64,000 nucleotides of DNA from Euborellia annulipes. Taxonomy: Eukaryota > Arthropoda > Insecta > Dermaptera > Anisolabididae. Where the stretch lies: contig JAKCPI010005513.1 of the NCBI GenBank assembly GCA_023213315.1, forward strand, positions 1 to 64,000, given 5' to 3'. Position 1 is the stretch's first letter. Each line of letters opens with the position of its first letter. Positions 1 through 11,789 of the stretch are shown piece by piece. Under the pieces are notes generated by a model. The model had not been told where the DNA came from and did not search any database. It saw only the letters and a list, made by a program, of their open reading frames with translations. The position numbers were made by a program, and so were the translations under genes.

Positions 1-845
1 ATATATATATACGAGTATACGGGTATACATAGGCAAGAGAAAGTAAAAATGTTAACAAAACTTTGGGGAAGGGGCTTCAGTTCCTCGACCCCCCTCCGGC
101 TGATAACAAAATTTATCCTCAACAGAGATACTCGCGTTTTAAACAGCACAATGCGCGTTCATTATTAAAATCTGTGAAATTATAAGTTTTTGAAAAATGA
201 TAAGAAGTCAAAGGTTGAGAACTCCCTTCCTGACATATGCTAATTAATTTAAATTGCTGGCTGTTCAATTGGCCAGAGACAATTTTTTTAGATTATTAGT
301 AGGTTATAATTAATACGGTTAGTGTTTTTTTTTCCTGATGATTTATCTTGGCATTCTCATGCAAATCCTCCCCCCCCCCTCACCCCGACTCCCTCCATTT
401 CCTCTCTCACTCTGGTTCTTCGGAATTTCGAGAGAATCTCTGCAATAGATGTCCGATAATTTAACGTAGAGGTCATTGACTCTCTGGATATTTTCCCTCC
501 AACACTTGGCAATGGAGGGGTGAGAATGGGGGTTGGGTGGGAGCCATTACCCCTTCTCTCTTTTATATATCCAAACACATTGAGAAAGAACCCCCCCACC
601 AATGCATCTTTCTTTCTTATTGACTCCTCTCTTGGATGCTCGTAAAGGCTTTTTAAGAATTTAAAAAAATAAACAAATAGATATCTACATTTAAATAAAA
701 AAAAAGTCCAACTGTCTCATTAACGTAATAAATTGGATTGAATACATAATCTTTATTTTCATTTAGAGTATATATGATTTTTAGGGTTTGAAATAAGAAT
801 ATAAATTTTCTGATATCCCAAACAATTTTCATTTATAGATTTGTA
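1..845. other. No gene seen
   Basis: AT-rich sequence. It opens with the terminal motif GGCAAGAGAAAGTAAAAAT of the hairpin-ended family at 31-49. A C/G-rich patch at 365-600 includes C-runs and an unrecognised minus-strand frame. Nothing else is supported. Confidence 0.6.
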
Positions 846-1260
846 GACTTTTACTTTCTCTTGCCTCTATATATATGTTAATATATAGAGAGAGAAAGTA
901 TTGGATTCATGTCAAAAATTCGATGTTGAGATTTTGATGGATCTTCACGTTTTGAGGTCCCCTGAATCCAAAAAGTGGTTTTCGCGACATGGTCTGTCTG
1001 TGTGTGTGTCTGTGAACAAAATATCTCAAGAACGAAAAGAGCTAGGAGGTTGAAATTTTATATTTAAGTTAGGCACCCCCATGGGACGTGAAAACCCTTA
1101 CTTATAAATTTTACATCTTGAAAATCGAATGTACCTTACTGTCGGTAACTAAATACATGTTGACACAAAAATCTGGTGTGACTAGCACAGTAGACAACTT
1201 TCGATTACCAAAGGTAAGAGAAAGTTGTGTGCTGTGCGCCAGTCACACCAGATTTTTTAA
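846..1260 (+). repeat. Hairpin-ended repeat family, internally deleted copy
   Basis: It runs from the first hairpin (ACTTTCTCTTGCC..AGAGAGAAAGTA) through TTGGATTCATGTCAAAAATT, GACATGGTCTGTCTGTG and GGCACCCCCATGGGACGTGA to the second hairpin (AATCTGGTGTGAC...GTCACACCAGATT, 1167-1253). A middle block of about 350 bp present in other copies is missing. No protein is encoded. Confidence 0.7.
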
Positions 1261-1266
1261 AATGTA

Positions 1267-1496
1267 CCGCGCAGAGAAAAGATATTGGACAAGCTGGCGT
1301 CCACCTGGCTTTTGAGCCCCACGCACAGGCAACCATTTACAAAAGTCTGTATATTGAGTTGTTGTTAAGAGAACCCTGCAGGGGACATGTCCATTTAGAA
1401 GCAACTAACTATACAGACTGTTGTAAATGGTTGCCCATGCGTAAGGCTCAAAAGCCAGGCAGACGCGAGCTTGTCCAATATCATTTCTCTGCACGG
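1267..1496. mobile_element. TA-flanked palindromic MITE
   Basis: The arms start CCGCGCAGAGAAAAGATATT and (inverted) CCGTGCAGAGAAATGATATT and stay complementary for about 95 bp. TA flanks both sides (1265-1266, 1497-1498). It splits a copy of the hairpin-ended repeat family between AAAATGTA and TATTCTCA. Confidence 0.75.
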
Positions 1497-1752
1497 TATA
1501 TTCTCATTTTGCTCACAAAATTATTTGAAGCAAACTTTACTCTTGTGCTTCATAGGAAAGATAAGAGAAATGTCCGCCAAAAATTTTCACATGTTTATAA
1601 ATTTTATATCTTAAATTTTAATATACCTATCAACGGAAACTAAATATATCTCTACACAATAAAAATCTGGTGTGACAAGCGCAGAACACAACTTTTGATT
1701 ACCGAGATTAAGGGAAATTTGTGTGCTGTGCGACCAGTCACACCATATTTTT
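1497..1752 (+). repeat. Hairpin-ended repeat family, 5' truncated copy
   Basis: Starts TATTCTCATTTTGCTC just after the nested MITE and ends in the AATCTGGTGTGAC terminal hairpin at 1666-1748. Confidence 0.65.
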
Positions 1753-3065
1753 TTTTAAAAGGCTATTATGAAAAATTATTGGCTGCCAGTGACCATCACC
1801 CTTTATCTCCAGGGAAGGGGACTCATCCCTTGGTCTTATTTATTAATAATTTTACACCCCTTTCACCAATTGATTTATTTGACATCAAAAAAAAAAATCT
1901 ATCTTAATCCATTTTAAATATTGTAAAATTTTAATCCTTCACTTCCATCTCCCCACCCTATTATTAAATAACTTCCATCAATATAATTCTCACATATAAT
2001 AAATTATTAATATATAAATAATAGAAATTTTAAGGATTTCTAAAACATTTACGATCAAATTACCTTTTTCCTATTTGATTTGTTACAGTGCTTAAATTTA
2101 AAAAAGATTTTAAAATTATTAGTTTATTTTTGAAAATTTCAAATAATTCTATGTACCCGTAAATATTAATTAATTAATTATCACCAGTTATTTATTGATA
2201 AATTAACAATTTGACGCTCCTAGAACGTCTCGTCACACAGCGAATTTGTTAATCAAATGGATAAATTTTAAGGAATAAGAAAAATGATGCAGGCACTGTG
2301 ATTTCATTTGGAAAAATCATAAATAAATTTGAATTTGAATATCCTCTCAGGCTTCCCTTGAATGGAATCCTTTAAAATCTAATTGTGAGTGAAATCACAC
2401 CATATGGAGTCTGGCAATTGAACCCAGAATCTCTACCTATTCGAGACATTGTTGGTCTGTGTTTAGATATATTTCCAATGGAATTGTTATTAAAATGACG
2501 TCGCCTCCCCGTTCATTAATTTCTCATTTGATTATTGTTTAAATCATTCGCCCTCTTCTCTATAAAGAACCTGTTTATACAATATAATCTCTCATTCAGA
2601 ACGTTTCCTGTTTTTTTTTTCATTTAATGAATTATTTAAATCATTTAAATTTAACCCCGTTTGTTTAAGCAAAGTATTCCACTAGGAATCCAAGAGTTGT
2701 AGGTTCGGGTTCTAGCCTAATAAAAAATTTATACTTTTCGATGAATGAAAATAAAATATGAATAGAAATTTAATAAACTTTTGATTTCTCATATGTCGTT
2801 TTATTGAAATAGAATAGTTTGAAATCATGAGGGCAGAGGCCAGGTGAGCTATGGACCTCAACCCAGCAAAAAAAAAAAAAAATATTCTGGCTATTGCCGT
2901 GGCGTTTTAACATAATGTTTTAAAGGCTTTTATTTAAATTGCTTTAGGCCTCAAACACTCCTCGATTAGGAATTTTGTTTATAGGCTCAGCCTTAATGGC
3001 AATATGTATTTAGGAGGGATCTAGCTGTTGTTATTTAAATTTGGTAGAAAACATGAGCAATGCAA
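1753..3065. other. No gene seen
   Basis: AT-rich non-coding sequence without recognisable repeats apart from short A- and T-runs. Confidence 0.6.
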
Positions 3066-3372
3066 CTAGTTTTTATTTCAATTTATTATTAAAACCTGGA
3101 CAGACGTTTCGGTCACATATGGGACCATGTTCGAGGTACAAATGATGAAGAAATAAAGCATTTAACAGATACAATCAATAACATAAGATTTTCATTTTAT
3201 AAGTAATTAATATAAATATAAAAACAAAAAAATGAAAATCTTATGTAATTCATTGTAGCCTATATGTTGAATGTTTATTTCTTCATCATTTGTAGTCCTG
3301 AACATGGTCCACGTATGTAACCGAAACGTCGTCTCTGGTTTTGATAATAAATTGAAATAAAAACTAGTTGCG
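3066..3372. mobile_element. Palindromic element with CGAAACGTC motif
   Basis: The arms begin AACTAGTTTTTATTTCAATT on the left and end with its complement on the right. Both arms carry GACGTTTCGGT / ACCGAAACGTC and CATCATTTGTA segments. Imperfect palindrome of about 307 bp, possibly a terminal piece of a Penelope-like element. Confidence 0.5.
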
Positions 3373-3409
3373 TAGTGTGAAAATCAAGGCAGCCGAAAGC
3401 AATTAATCA

Positions 3410-4010
3410 AAAGTTGTTCTGTGCTTGTCACACCAGATTTTTTGTGTCGAGATATATTTAGTTTCCGACAGTACGGTACATTCGGGAGAAGTAAAATTTA
3501 TAAGTATGAGAAAATATTTATATTTTGTTAGCATGGCAACCACTTCTCCTCTTTCCTATGAAGTACAAGAGTAAAGTGGTCGTCAGAAGATTTCAATGGC
3601 AAAATAGGAATATACATTTTAAAGAGAATCTAAAAACTAATTGATTTTTGAATATTAATCAAAATCGTTGGAGTGAATTTTGAAAAAATAAAAAATAAAA
3701 CTGAAAAAGAGCATCAGTAAAGTATTAGTACTCTTTGGCCGATTTTGTTCAAAAGCTTCGAGTCACGTCCCAGGGGGTGCCTAACTTAAATATAAAATTT
3801 CTACTTCCTTTTCGTTCTTGAGATATTTTGTTCACAGACACACAGACAGACAGACAGACCATGTCGCGAAAACCACTTTTTTGGATTCAGGGGACCTCAA
3901 AACGTGTATATCCATCGAAATCTCGACATCGAATTTTTGACATGAATCCAATACTTTCTCACTATATATATATATATTAAAATATTTAGAGGTAAGAGAA
4001 AGTGAAAATA
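3410..4010 (-). repeat. Hairpin-ended repeat family, near full-length
   Basis: Minus-strand copy. It begins (plus reading) in the half hairpin GTCACACCAGATTTTTTGTG, runs through CAAAATCGTTGGAG, the CAGACAGACAGACCATGTCG block and TTTTGACATGAATCCAATAC, and ends GAGGTAAGAGAAAGTG at 4005. It is one of the most complete copies. Confidence 0.7.
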
Positions 4011-4013
4011 TAT

Positions 4014-4250
4014 TTATACAATTGTCGATGTTTCGGCCTTCGTCAGGACAATGTGCTGTTTGCCTCCTTTAAGGACTCTTGGAACTCCTGTTGGTGCGAA
4101 CATTCGTTTAATGTCATGACTTCTGGTTCAATAGAATGTTCACATCACTATTGAACAAGGAGTCATGACATGAATGTTCGCACCAACGAATATCTTCAGA
4201 AGTTCCTAGAGCTCTTAGTAATTCCTAGGCCGAAAGGTCGACAATTGTAT
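4014..4250. mobile_element. Palindromic element with CTGACGA..GAAAC motif
   Basis: The outer arms ACAATTGTCGATGTTTCGGCC and GGCCGAAAGGTCGACAATTG, and the inner arms TTGGTGCGAACATTCG and CGAATGTTCGCACCAA's mirror, fold around about 4135. The minus strand reads CTGACGAAGGCCGAAACATC. Confidence 0.5.
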
Positions 4251-4794
4251 AAAATAAAAGCGAAAGAAAAATATATTTTTTTCTTTATTACTTTCGGCTG
4301 CCTTGATTTTTCTCACTACTCATTATACGTTCAGCCACTAGTCCTGAAATTAATCATTACTCCAAACTAGACTTTTTATCTCTGACAAAAACGTATTTAA
4401 AAGGAAATAAAAATTCATAATTAAGAATGCCAACGATTACAAGGTGTCTAATTACCTAGTCGAGAAGCTGTTATAAATTTTATTTTATTTTTATGTTAAA
4501 AAATAAAAATAAAAATAATATTTATGACTAAGAAGAAAATAACCCCAAGCATTAAAATTTAAGTAGAGGTTATCCATAAATTTACTTAAATTATATCAAC
4601 TTCCAATTTGAATAAATGAGAATGGAGACTATATGAACTCAGATACCGAGGAGGAAAAAATAAAATTTTAATTACTTTTTTTTATTTTAGTTCTTTATCC
4701 TATCTTTATAAATGAATTGGAAGCCGAAATAATAAAATTTTCCTTGGAAGTGATCTCAAGCAGTCAGAAATTTTTTTCGGGCAAGGGGAGGGGG
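4251..4794. other. No gene seen
   Basis: AT-rich stretch; only A- and T-rich runs are visible. Confidence 0.6.
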
Positions 4795-5460
4795 AGAGGA
4801 ACAAGAGTAAAGTGGGCTTCAAAAGATTTCAAGTGCAAAATGAGGATATACATTTTAAAGAGCATGTAAAAAATAATTGATTTATGATTTTTAAACAAAA
4901 TCATTGGAGCGAATTTTGAGAAAATGGAAAAAACTGTTTAAAAATTTATTTTCACGACATCGGGAGATGTCTAATTTTTTGATAATTTTTTCACAACATG
5001 GTCTGCCTGTGTGTCTATGAACAAAATATCTCAAGAACGAGAAGAGGATGAAATTTTATATTTAAGTTAGGCACCCCTATGGGACGTGATTCGAAGCTTT
5101 TGAAAAAAATCGACCAAGAGTACTAGTACTTTACTAATGTACTTTTTTAGTTTTTTCGATTTTCTCAAAATTTGCTCTTATGATTTTGATTAAAATTCAA
5201 AAATCAATTATTTATTAGATGTTCTTTAAAATGTATATTCTCATTTTGGTCTCAAAATTGTTTGAAGCACACTTTACTCTTGAACTTGCCGGTTGCCATG
5301 GAAACAAAATATAAATATTTTCCCATACTTATAAATTTTATATCTTGAAATTCGAATGTACCGTACTGTCGAAAACTAAATATATGTCGACAAAAAAATC
5401 TGGTGTGACCAAATTTAAGAGAAAGTTGTGTGCTGTACGACCAGTCACACCAGATTTTTA
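4795..5460 (+). repeat. Hairpin-ended repeat family, two joined copies
   Basis: A minus-strand fragment (4795-4940, AAGAGTAAAGTGGGCTTC) joins a plus-strand copy from about 4980 to the terminal hairpin at 5397-5457. The junction makes a partial inverted repeat. Confidence 0.6.
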
Positions 5461-5768
5461 TCAGTGTTGATTGAAAATTTGATTAAGCGTCTATCCTTTG
5501 TAAGAAGTTATTTTCCTCTTTTTAACTTTTTTTTTATTTTTATTTTTTATCGAAAATAAAATAATATATTTTGCTTTACTAATATTGGATAGTATGCTTG
5601 TGGCAATTTAATATTTTAATAAATAATTAATATAAATGTGTTGATACGTGATAGATAGGTAGGGAGAAAACGTCATCGAACTAATCCACTTGTTTTTAAT
5701 AAAAATCAATACTAGGAGAATATTTTATATAACAAAAATTTCCCAAAGAAGATGTTTATGAACTATTT

Positions 5769-5806
<38 letters not shown>

Positions 5807-5839
5807 ATAATGCAAAAGTGAGTTTTTTTCTCAAGTCGT
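5461..5839. other. No gene seen
   Basis: AT-rich, with the (AT)n microsatellite near its right edge. Confidence 0.6.
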
Positions 5840-6045
5840 TGACTTGTGTACTGAAATCCTGAGAGCAGGAAATAATTGGAGAGCAACGAGCGAGCAGCGA
5901 GCGATTCGGGCGACGCAAAGGTCATTGCCCTCGAGTCTCAGAGAGACACGTGTACGAGCCTCCCCTCCTTATTCTACCCCCTCCCCCTCCCCCCACCCAG
6001 AGAGTGTGTACGTAGCTACGATCGAGTACAGAGGGCCTAGGTCAA
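5840..6045. promoter_or_regulatory. CpG-rich island (1)
   Basis: Contains GCAACGAGCGAGCAGCGAGC, GATTCGGGCGACGC, an E-box CACGTG at 5947-5952 and C-runs, against a very AT-rich background. Its open frame is repetitive and not recognised. It may be a promoter or first exon; no donor or TATA box was assigned. Confidence 0.3.
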
Positions 6046-6579
6046 GGCATGCTATGCTTATTTATTTCTTTCTCAAGGGGTGGGTGGGGGCTTTCTCCTT
6101 CACAGTTTAATTATGATACAAGTAACAGCAGGAGCAATCAGAAAAGAGAAAGTTTTCAAAGAAAATGGATTATTATTTAGAATGTACCAACCACTACAAA
6201 GATATTGAGCCTGTTTTTTTTTTTTTTGTTTTTTTCATTATTATAAATCTTATCAGACGAAATTACAGGCTATTTAAGATATATACATTGTGGGAGAGTG
6301 GAAAAGATATATAATAATAGAAATTTTTATAATTATTAGTGTAGTCTTCTAATTGGTGGGAAAAATTCGTATAAAATATAGGCTATGCTTAATAATAAAA
6401 GAAATAAATGGGCGTATCCAAAATACCGTTCAACTGAAATTGAATAAATTTATTAAAAGTATGATCCCGAGCTTATTTTCTGCTCCGAGCAAAATTTTCA
6501 TTATCACCCTATATTTTGATTTGATTAAAATATATATAATTTACCCCAAACAACAAATTTACCAAAAATGGAAATAAAA
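6046..6579. other. No gene seen
   Basis: AT-rich sequence between CpG island 1 and the inverted repeat pair. One unrecognised 74-codon frame is Ile/Lys-rich and looks like chance. Confidence 0.6.
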
Positions 6580-7258
6580 AATCTGGCGGGACTGGTGGCA
6601 CAGCAGATTTTTTGTGTCGACATATATTAAGTTTCCGACAATACGGAACACTCTAATTTCAAGATGTAAAATTTATAAGTATGGAAAAATATTTATATTT
6701 TGTTTCCATGGCAACCATTTCTCTATCTCTTCTATGGAGTACAAGAGTGAAGTGGTCTTCAGAAGATTTCAATGGCAAAATGAGAATATACATTTTAAAA
6801 AGCATCTAAAAAATAATTGATTTTTGAATTTAAAAAAATCGTTGGAGCGAATTTTGAGAAAAAAACTGAGTAAAATCAGTAACTTTACTGATGCACATTT
6901 TCAGTTTTTTTCGATTTTCTCAAAATTCGCTCCAACGATTTTGATTAAAATTCTAAAATCAATTATCTTTTATATGCTCTTTAAAATGTATATTCTCATT
7001 TTGTCATTGAAATCTTCTGAAGACCACTTTACTATTGTACTCCATAGAAAAGATAGGAGAAATGGTTGCCATGGTAACAAAATATAAATATTTTTCCATA
7101 CTTATAAATTTTACATCTTGAATTCAAATGTACTGTACTGTCGGAAACTAAATACATGTCGACACAAAAAATCTTGTGTGACAAGCACAGAACAACTTTC
7201 GATTACCGAAGGTAAGAGAAAGTTGTGTGCTGTGCGCCAGTCACACCAGATTTTTCAA
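6580..7258. repeat. Head-to-head inverted pair of the hairpin-ended family
   Basis: 6580-6865 is a minus copy and 6895-7258 a plus copy, meeting near the CAAAATTCGCTCCAACGA block, so the whole 680 bp can fold on itself. The right terminal hairpin (7171-7254) is intact, the left one is shortened. Confidence 0.65.
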
Positions 7259-9100
7259 ACAAAAATATATATTGGCCATATACCATATAAGTTGCATAGG
7301 GTAGCCACGGGGGGGGTTTTGGGTGTTCAAACCCCCCATTGGACCCAAGCCATGACTAGATATTTAAGCTCTATAATACAAAATACTTTTTCTCTCTATA
7401 TATTTCATATATAGGGTAAGAGAAAGTAAAATATAATAATTTTCTCTAGCTTAAAAAAAAAAAAATTAAATAAAACGCAAAAAATTCGAGAAAATTCTGA
7501 ATTCTCCCATTGAAAAGAATTGATTTTTGTTATGCTTTATAAAAAATTAAAGCCGCTTAAAATTGATTAAATCTCGCAAATGAAAAATAATAAAAATTAT
7601 TATATAAAGAAATTTTTTATTTTTTTCTTAAAGAGATCTGACATGGGAATCTGGTCAAGAGAAACACATAGAGGACACCCCGGCATTTTAGGCCCATATA
7701 CTTAAAATTAAAAGATTTGCATTATTTATTGCCTGATACGAGTTGATTGAAAAATTGGGGACTTAAGAAAGGGCGAGCCACCTCGAGGGGGGTCCAGGGG
7801 GGGCGAAGCGAAGGTGGGGTAAGTGGCTAGTCATATATTTCATTAGACGCCTTATACTGCCCTATTAGTCGGGGGGGGGGGAGAAATAATCCTAAACCCC
7901 CCATCAAAAATTTCGGCTACGCCTATGAATGTATGTATTGAAATTTTTTTTTTATTTTTATTTTTTTAATAAACTAATTTTGTGTCTTTTTCAGGTTCTA
8001 CAGTAAGACTTGCTGAAATTATTAATAAATGAAATTGTCTTTGCTTTCTAAATTGATCTCATATAATGAAAACATACAAATCAACTATCAAAAGCTCAAT
8101 CAAGTGTCTGCCTAAGAAGAACTGACGATTTCAGAGTACTTCATTGAACAAGCAAGAAATTCAACAGAATGGCTGGCTCTATAGGGAGTAAAAAATGTAA
8201 TTTATCGATTTTGATTTTTTCTTTTAAATAAAAAAATTAATATAAGATTTAAATTAATGATAGCCAATGTGATTTAAATCCATTTTATCGATCAGGACGG
8301 GAAATCAGAGCTTTACTTCATTTACTGGACATTTCAAAAACCTTGAAAAATTCATCTAATCTAATAAATTATAGAATATTCAACTCTAGAAGAAATTTAC
8401 TCTGCTTTCATTTCTTCTCTGCTGAGTCAAGTGGTTAGTGAAGATATTTGTGATAGGGAGCGGGAGGGGGGGGGGAGAGAAAATACGTCATCATTTTTAA
8501 AATTTCTTTTTTTAAAATAAACTAATTTGTCAACTCCATGATAGCCTTCCCCTCCCATCACAACCTCGTGCCAAAAGTTACCGTAATTAAGTAAATAAGT
8601 AAAAAAAAATCTTAAGTAAATAGCCAAGAGAAAAAACTTGTCAGCACACACATCACCGTTCGAATCATTTTGTATTGGTCATGATTTTTTTTTCAAATTT
8701 TTCTTTTCGAGAAAGTACAAATGTTAAATAAAATTTCACTGGAGAGAACTGAAGCTCTGGAGATTATAATTTTTCAAATTAATTATAAAATTAACTCCAG
8801 AGTTCCTCGGTCTGTGTTTATACGAACGTTTTTTTTTTTTTTTTTTTTTTTTTGCTTGTTTATTTGAAGACTTCAAAGGTTTCACTCCAATTAAGATTTA
8901 ACTCTGTATATTGATAAATTCTAAAAATAAAATATCTTCAGAAAATGAATTAACCCTGGAGTTCAATAGCGAAATAAATTAATCCTTTCTTTATTACTTC
9001 GTGCTCTCGATTTTATCATTATAGAAACTACGCTTATTATAGAATAGGGTGGGCCGAAAAAACTACGAAGAAACTCTTTTATTTAGAAGTTGTATTAGCA
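7259..9100. other. No gene seen; possible decayed hAT at 7288-7927
   Basis: GCATAGGGTAGCCACGGGGG at 7287 and (inverted) CATAGGCGTAGCCGAAATTT at 7927 look like paired element ends, but no target duplication is visible. The rest is AT-rich with G/C runs, a GGTAAGAGAAAGTAAAA motif at 7416 and a long T-run at 8830. Confidence 0.4.
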
Positions 9101-9365
9101 CAGTGGCGGATCCAGAGGTGTTTCTCGGAGAGGGGGGTAATCTGGAGTGACTGGTCGCACAGCATACAATTTTTTCTTAATTTCGGTAATTTAAAGGCGC
9201 ATTCTGTACTTGTTTGCCAGAATATAAATACAAATCAAATTTTTAAGTATTAATTTTTAAAATTTTACATTAAAAATACATTTTTTTTTTCGAAAAAAAG
9301 TATTTTTTTCAAATCTCAGGGAGGTAATTTCCCCCTTTACCCTCCTCCCCTTGTATCCGCCCTTG
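9101..9365. mobile_element. Nonautonomous hAT-type element
   Basis: The ends CAGTGGCGGATCC and (inverted) CAAGGGCGGATAC are flanked by TATTAGCA and TATTAGGG, a decayed 8-bp duplication. The C/G runs next to each end are common to this group here. No coding sequence. Partial relatives lie at 18450-18495 and 27480-27560. Confidence 0.6.
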
Positions 9366-9509
9366 TATTAGGGCCGAAAAGTTGTGAATTATGTAAACAA
9401 AAAAAAAAGGAAAAAAATTTATCAAAATCGGTTGACATCTTCCTCAAGTTTGACAAAATATGAAAAAAACTTCATTTTGCGCTAATTTTTTAAATTTTTT
9501 TTTTTTTGT

Positions 9510-9754
9510 TTTCGTAATGTAATTGGGACATTTGCCTTCCCCCCCCCCCCCGCCCAAAGGCTCTAATTTTTATAAAATTTTATATTATTCTAAATAAAAT
9601 ATTTCAAAATATATCTTCGGGTATATAAACTGTACAACAATTTAAACAATTAAATTAAATATATTTTGCCCAAATTTGAGTACCTATATGTAAGTAAATT
9701 TTAATAAAAAAATGTTTGCCCTCCCGCCAAGAAAAAGTTGAAATGACGCCACTG
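9510..9754. mobile_element. Nonautonomous hAT-type element, left end decayed
   Basis: The right end AAATGACGCCACTG and the interior (AAATTTTATATTATTCTAAA, CAAATTTGAGTACCTAT) match the intact element at 23643-23891. The left terminus has lost the CAGTGGCG end. Confidence 0.5.
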
Positions 9755-10999
9755 AAAGAGCCTACAAACATTGTTTTAATTTGGTTTAGATCATTTGATA
9801 TTTTTCGCGCATAGGCCCTAAAATTTGCCCGAATAATGAAAAAGTTACATTTTTACGAGTTTTTTTTTTTTATAACTCTAATATACTTTTTTTTTGACGT
9901 AATAGTTTCAGTATTTTTATTTTTGAAAATAAGGGCATTGTGTTTTATTATGGTGTGAATTCAAAAATTAAAAAAATAATCACAAAAATTTTCATATTTT
10001 GTCAAACTTTAGGGCCTATGCTCGACCGGAAGATGTCATCCGATTTTGATAATTTTTTTTCTTTTTTATTTGTCTAAATAATTCGCAACTTTTCCGCGCT
10101 ATTACAAATTCGAAATAAAATAAATGAGTTTTTTCTGCCCACCCTGTTATATAATTTGATTTTCAAAATAAATATAACCCATTTCGCCAGGCAAGAGGGC
10201 ATCATATCATCAGGTGTTTACACCCAACCATCTCCACCCACAGATCAAGGGCCCTTCTAAAGCCCTTCCCAAATATTAATACGATGGCGGTCAGTATGTA
10301 AAAAAGAGTATCGATTTTTTTGAACAAAACATACGAGTTGAGCTTAATTCTTTGAGAGAAGAGATTTAGTAGCCAGGAAAATTAAATAAATGATTATTTA
10401 AATTTTAGTACAGTCGATGTTTCGATCGATAATCTAGTTTGAAAATTTGATTTGTATATATATTCTGGTAAACAAGTACCGAATGCAACTTTAAATTACT
10501 GAAAGTAAGAGAAAATTGTGCGATCAGTCACACCAGATTACCCCATCCAAGAAACTTCTAAATCCGCTTTTGGTTCTGAGTTCTGAGAGATCAATTGAAT
10601 TTATATTTAAAATATATAATCTATGATTTAAATGTAATAAAAAATTTATTATTGTATTTTGTAATTGCACTAACTACAGTGACGCAACCAAGATTTGCTC
10701 CTGGGCAAGGGGGGTTTGAAAAAATTAAACATGTAAAAATTTCGCAAAAAAGATTTCAGGGGGGGGGGGGGCATGCGCCAGTGATTTGTGTTTTAAAACT
10801 TTTTCATATCTTTACGACAGTCCTTTCAAAAAAAAAAAAAATCCCATTAATATTTAATTATCAATGTTGACATGTGAACGCAACTTTCATATTCTCTATA
10901 ATGCAGGTGGGGCGTTATATTCTCCCCTACTGTACACTCTTTTTACTTAATCAAGACTATCAGTATCGTAGTGATAATCATTTCAAGGTTAAATAGTGA
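9755..10999. other. No gene seen; repeat fragments
   Basis: 9780-10150 holds paired segments such as TTCGCGCATAGGCCCTAAAA and its mirror near 10010, a decayed inverted repeat. 10450-10540 resembles the terminal hairpin family (AATTGTGCGATCAGTCACAC). No coding frame is convincing. Confidence 0.45.
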
Positions 11000-11592
11000 C
11001 CTAGTTTGGTCAGTGAAAAAGAGAGAGGGTGTAAGCATCATTTGTAGTAATAGTAGTAAGTATTATTAGAAGTAAAAGAGAGTGCGTAAACAAAAGGGAG
11101 GTGACGACGTCGATGGTGGTGGTGTTTTTTTTCTTTTTTTTTTGAGAGAGGCCTTTGACCCCAAACGTCGTCGTTTGCGTCGTTCATGTTGCGTTTCGGC
11201 ATCGATCCGCGAGAGGAGCTCAAATCGCGCACACTCACTTGAATTGGGTCAGAGCAGCAGCAAGCAGCTAGCAGTCCAAAACAGCAATGAGAGAGAAAGA
11301 GAAAGAAGAGATAGGACAAGGACACGTGGCCTACCGACCGAACCAACTCTCTCACTCAGTCACGCTATTTGGCCTCTCTTTTCCCCTCTCGAGAGAGTTG
11401 CCCCTTGACACAGCTAGCCCTAGGTTCTCCCCTCTCCACCCCCCACTCCTCGTTACACGTGGACTCGATGCCAGCTGCAACCACGCACACACAAACGCGC
11501 ACACACACACACACACACACTCTCTCTCTGTATTTATAACCAGCCTCGATCTTCAATTACATTTCGCTCAACGAGTATAAAAGCCAAAAGCT
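11000..11592 (+). promoter_or_regulatory. CpG-rich island (2) with core-promoter motifs
   Basis: The block at 11100-11480 has GACGACGTCGATGG, CGTCGTCGTTTGCGTCG, two CACGTG E-boxes (around 11323 and 11456) and a CA repeat. It ends in TATTTATAA (11530) and GTATAAAAGCC (11575), both TATA-like. TTGGTCAGTG near 11005 resembles an initiator. No recognisable protein is encoded on either strand. Confidence 0.4.
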
Positions 11593-11789
11593 TAGTAAAA
11601 AAAAAAAAAAAATTCTACTTGTCTAGTTACTTTTTTTTTCTCTCTTTGCTCTTGCTTATCCCTCCCCTAGTTCTATACTTTCATAGAAATTTTATTCTAA
11701 ATAGGCTACCAACCGTCGGTTGTTTTTTTTCTTATACTGTTTCGTCAAGCAAAGAATATAATCATGATTCTTTTGAAGATAATAAAATA

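Noticed and set aside
1227..1643. 138-codon open frame
   Set aside because: It runs across a MITE and two repeat fragments and has no family resemblance. It is chance reading of repeat DNA.
11038..11408. Overlapping frames of about 105 codons on both strands in CpG island 2
   Set aside because: Composition follows the GC-rich repeats (His/Arg or Tyr runs). Neither frame resembles a known protein.
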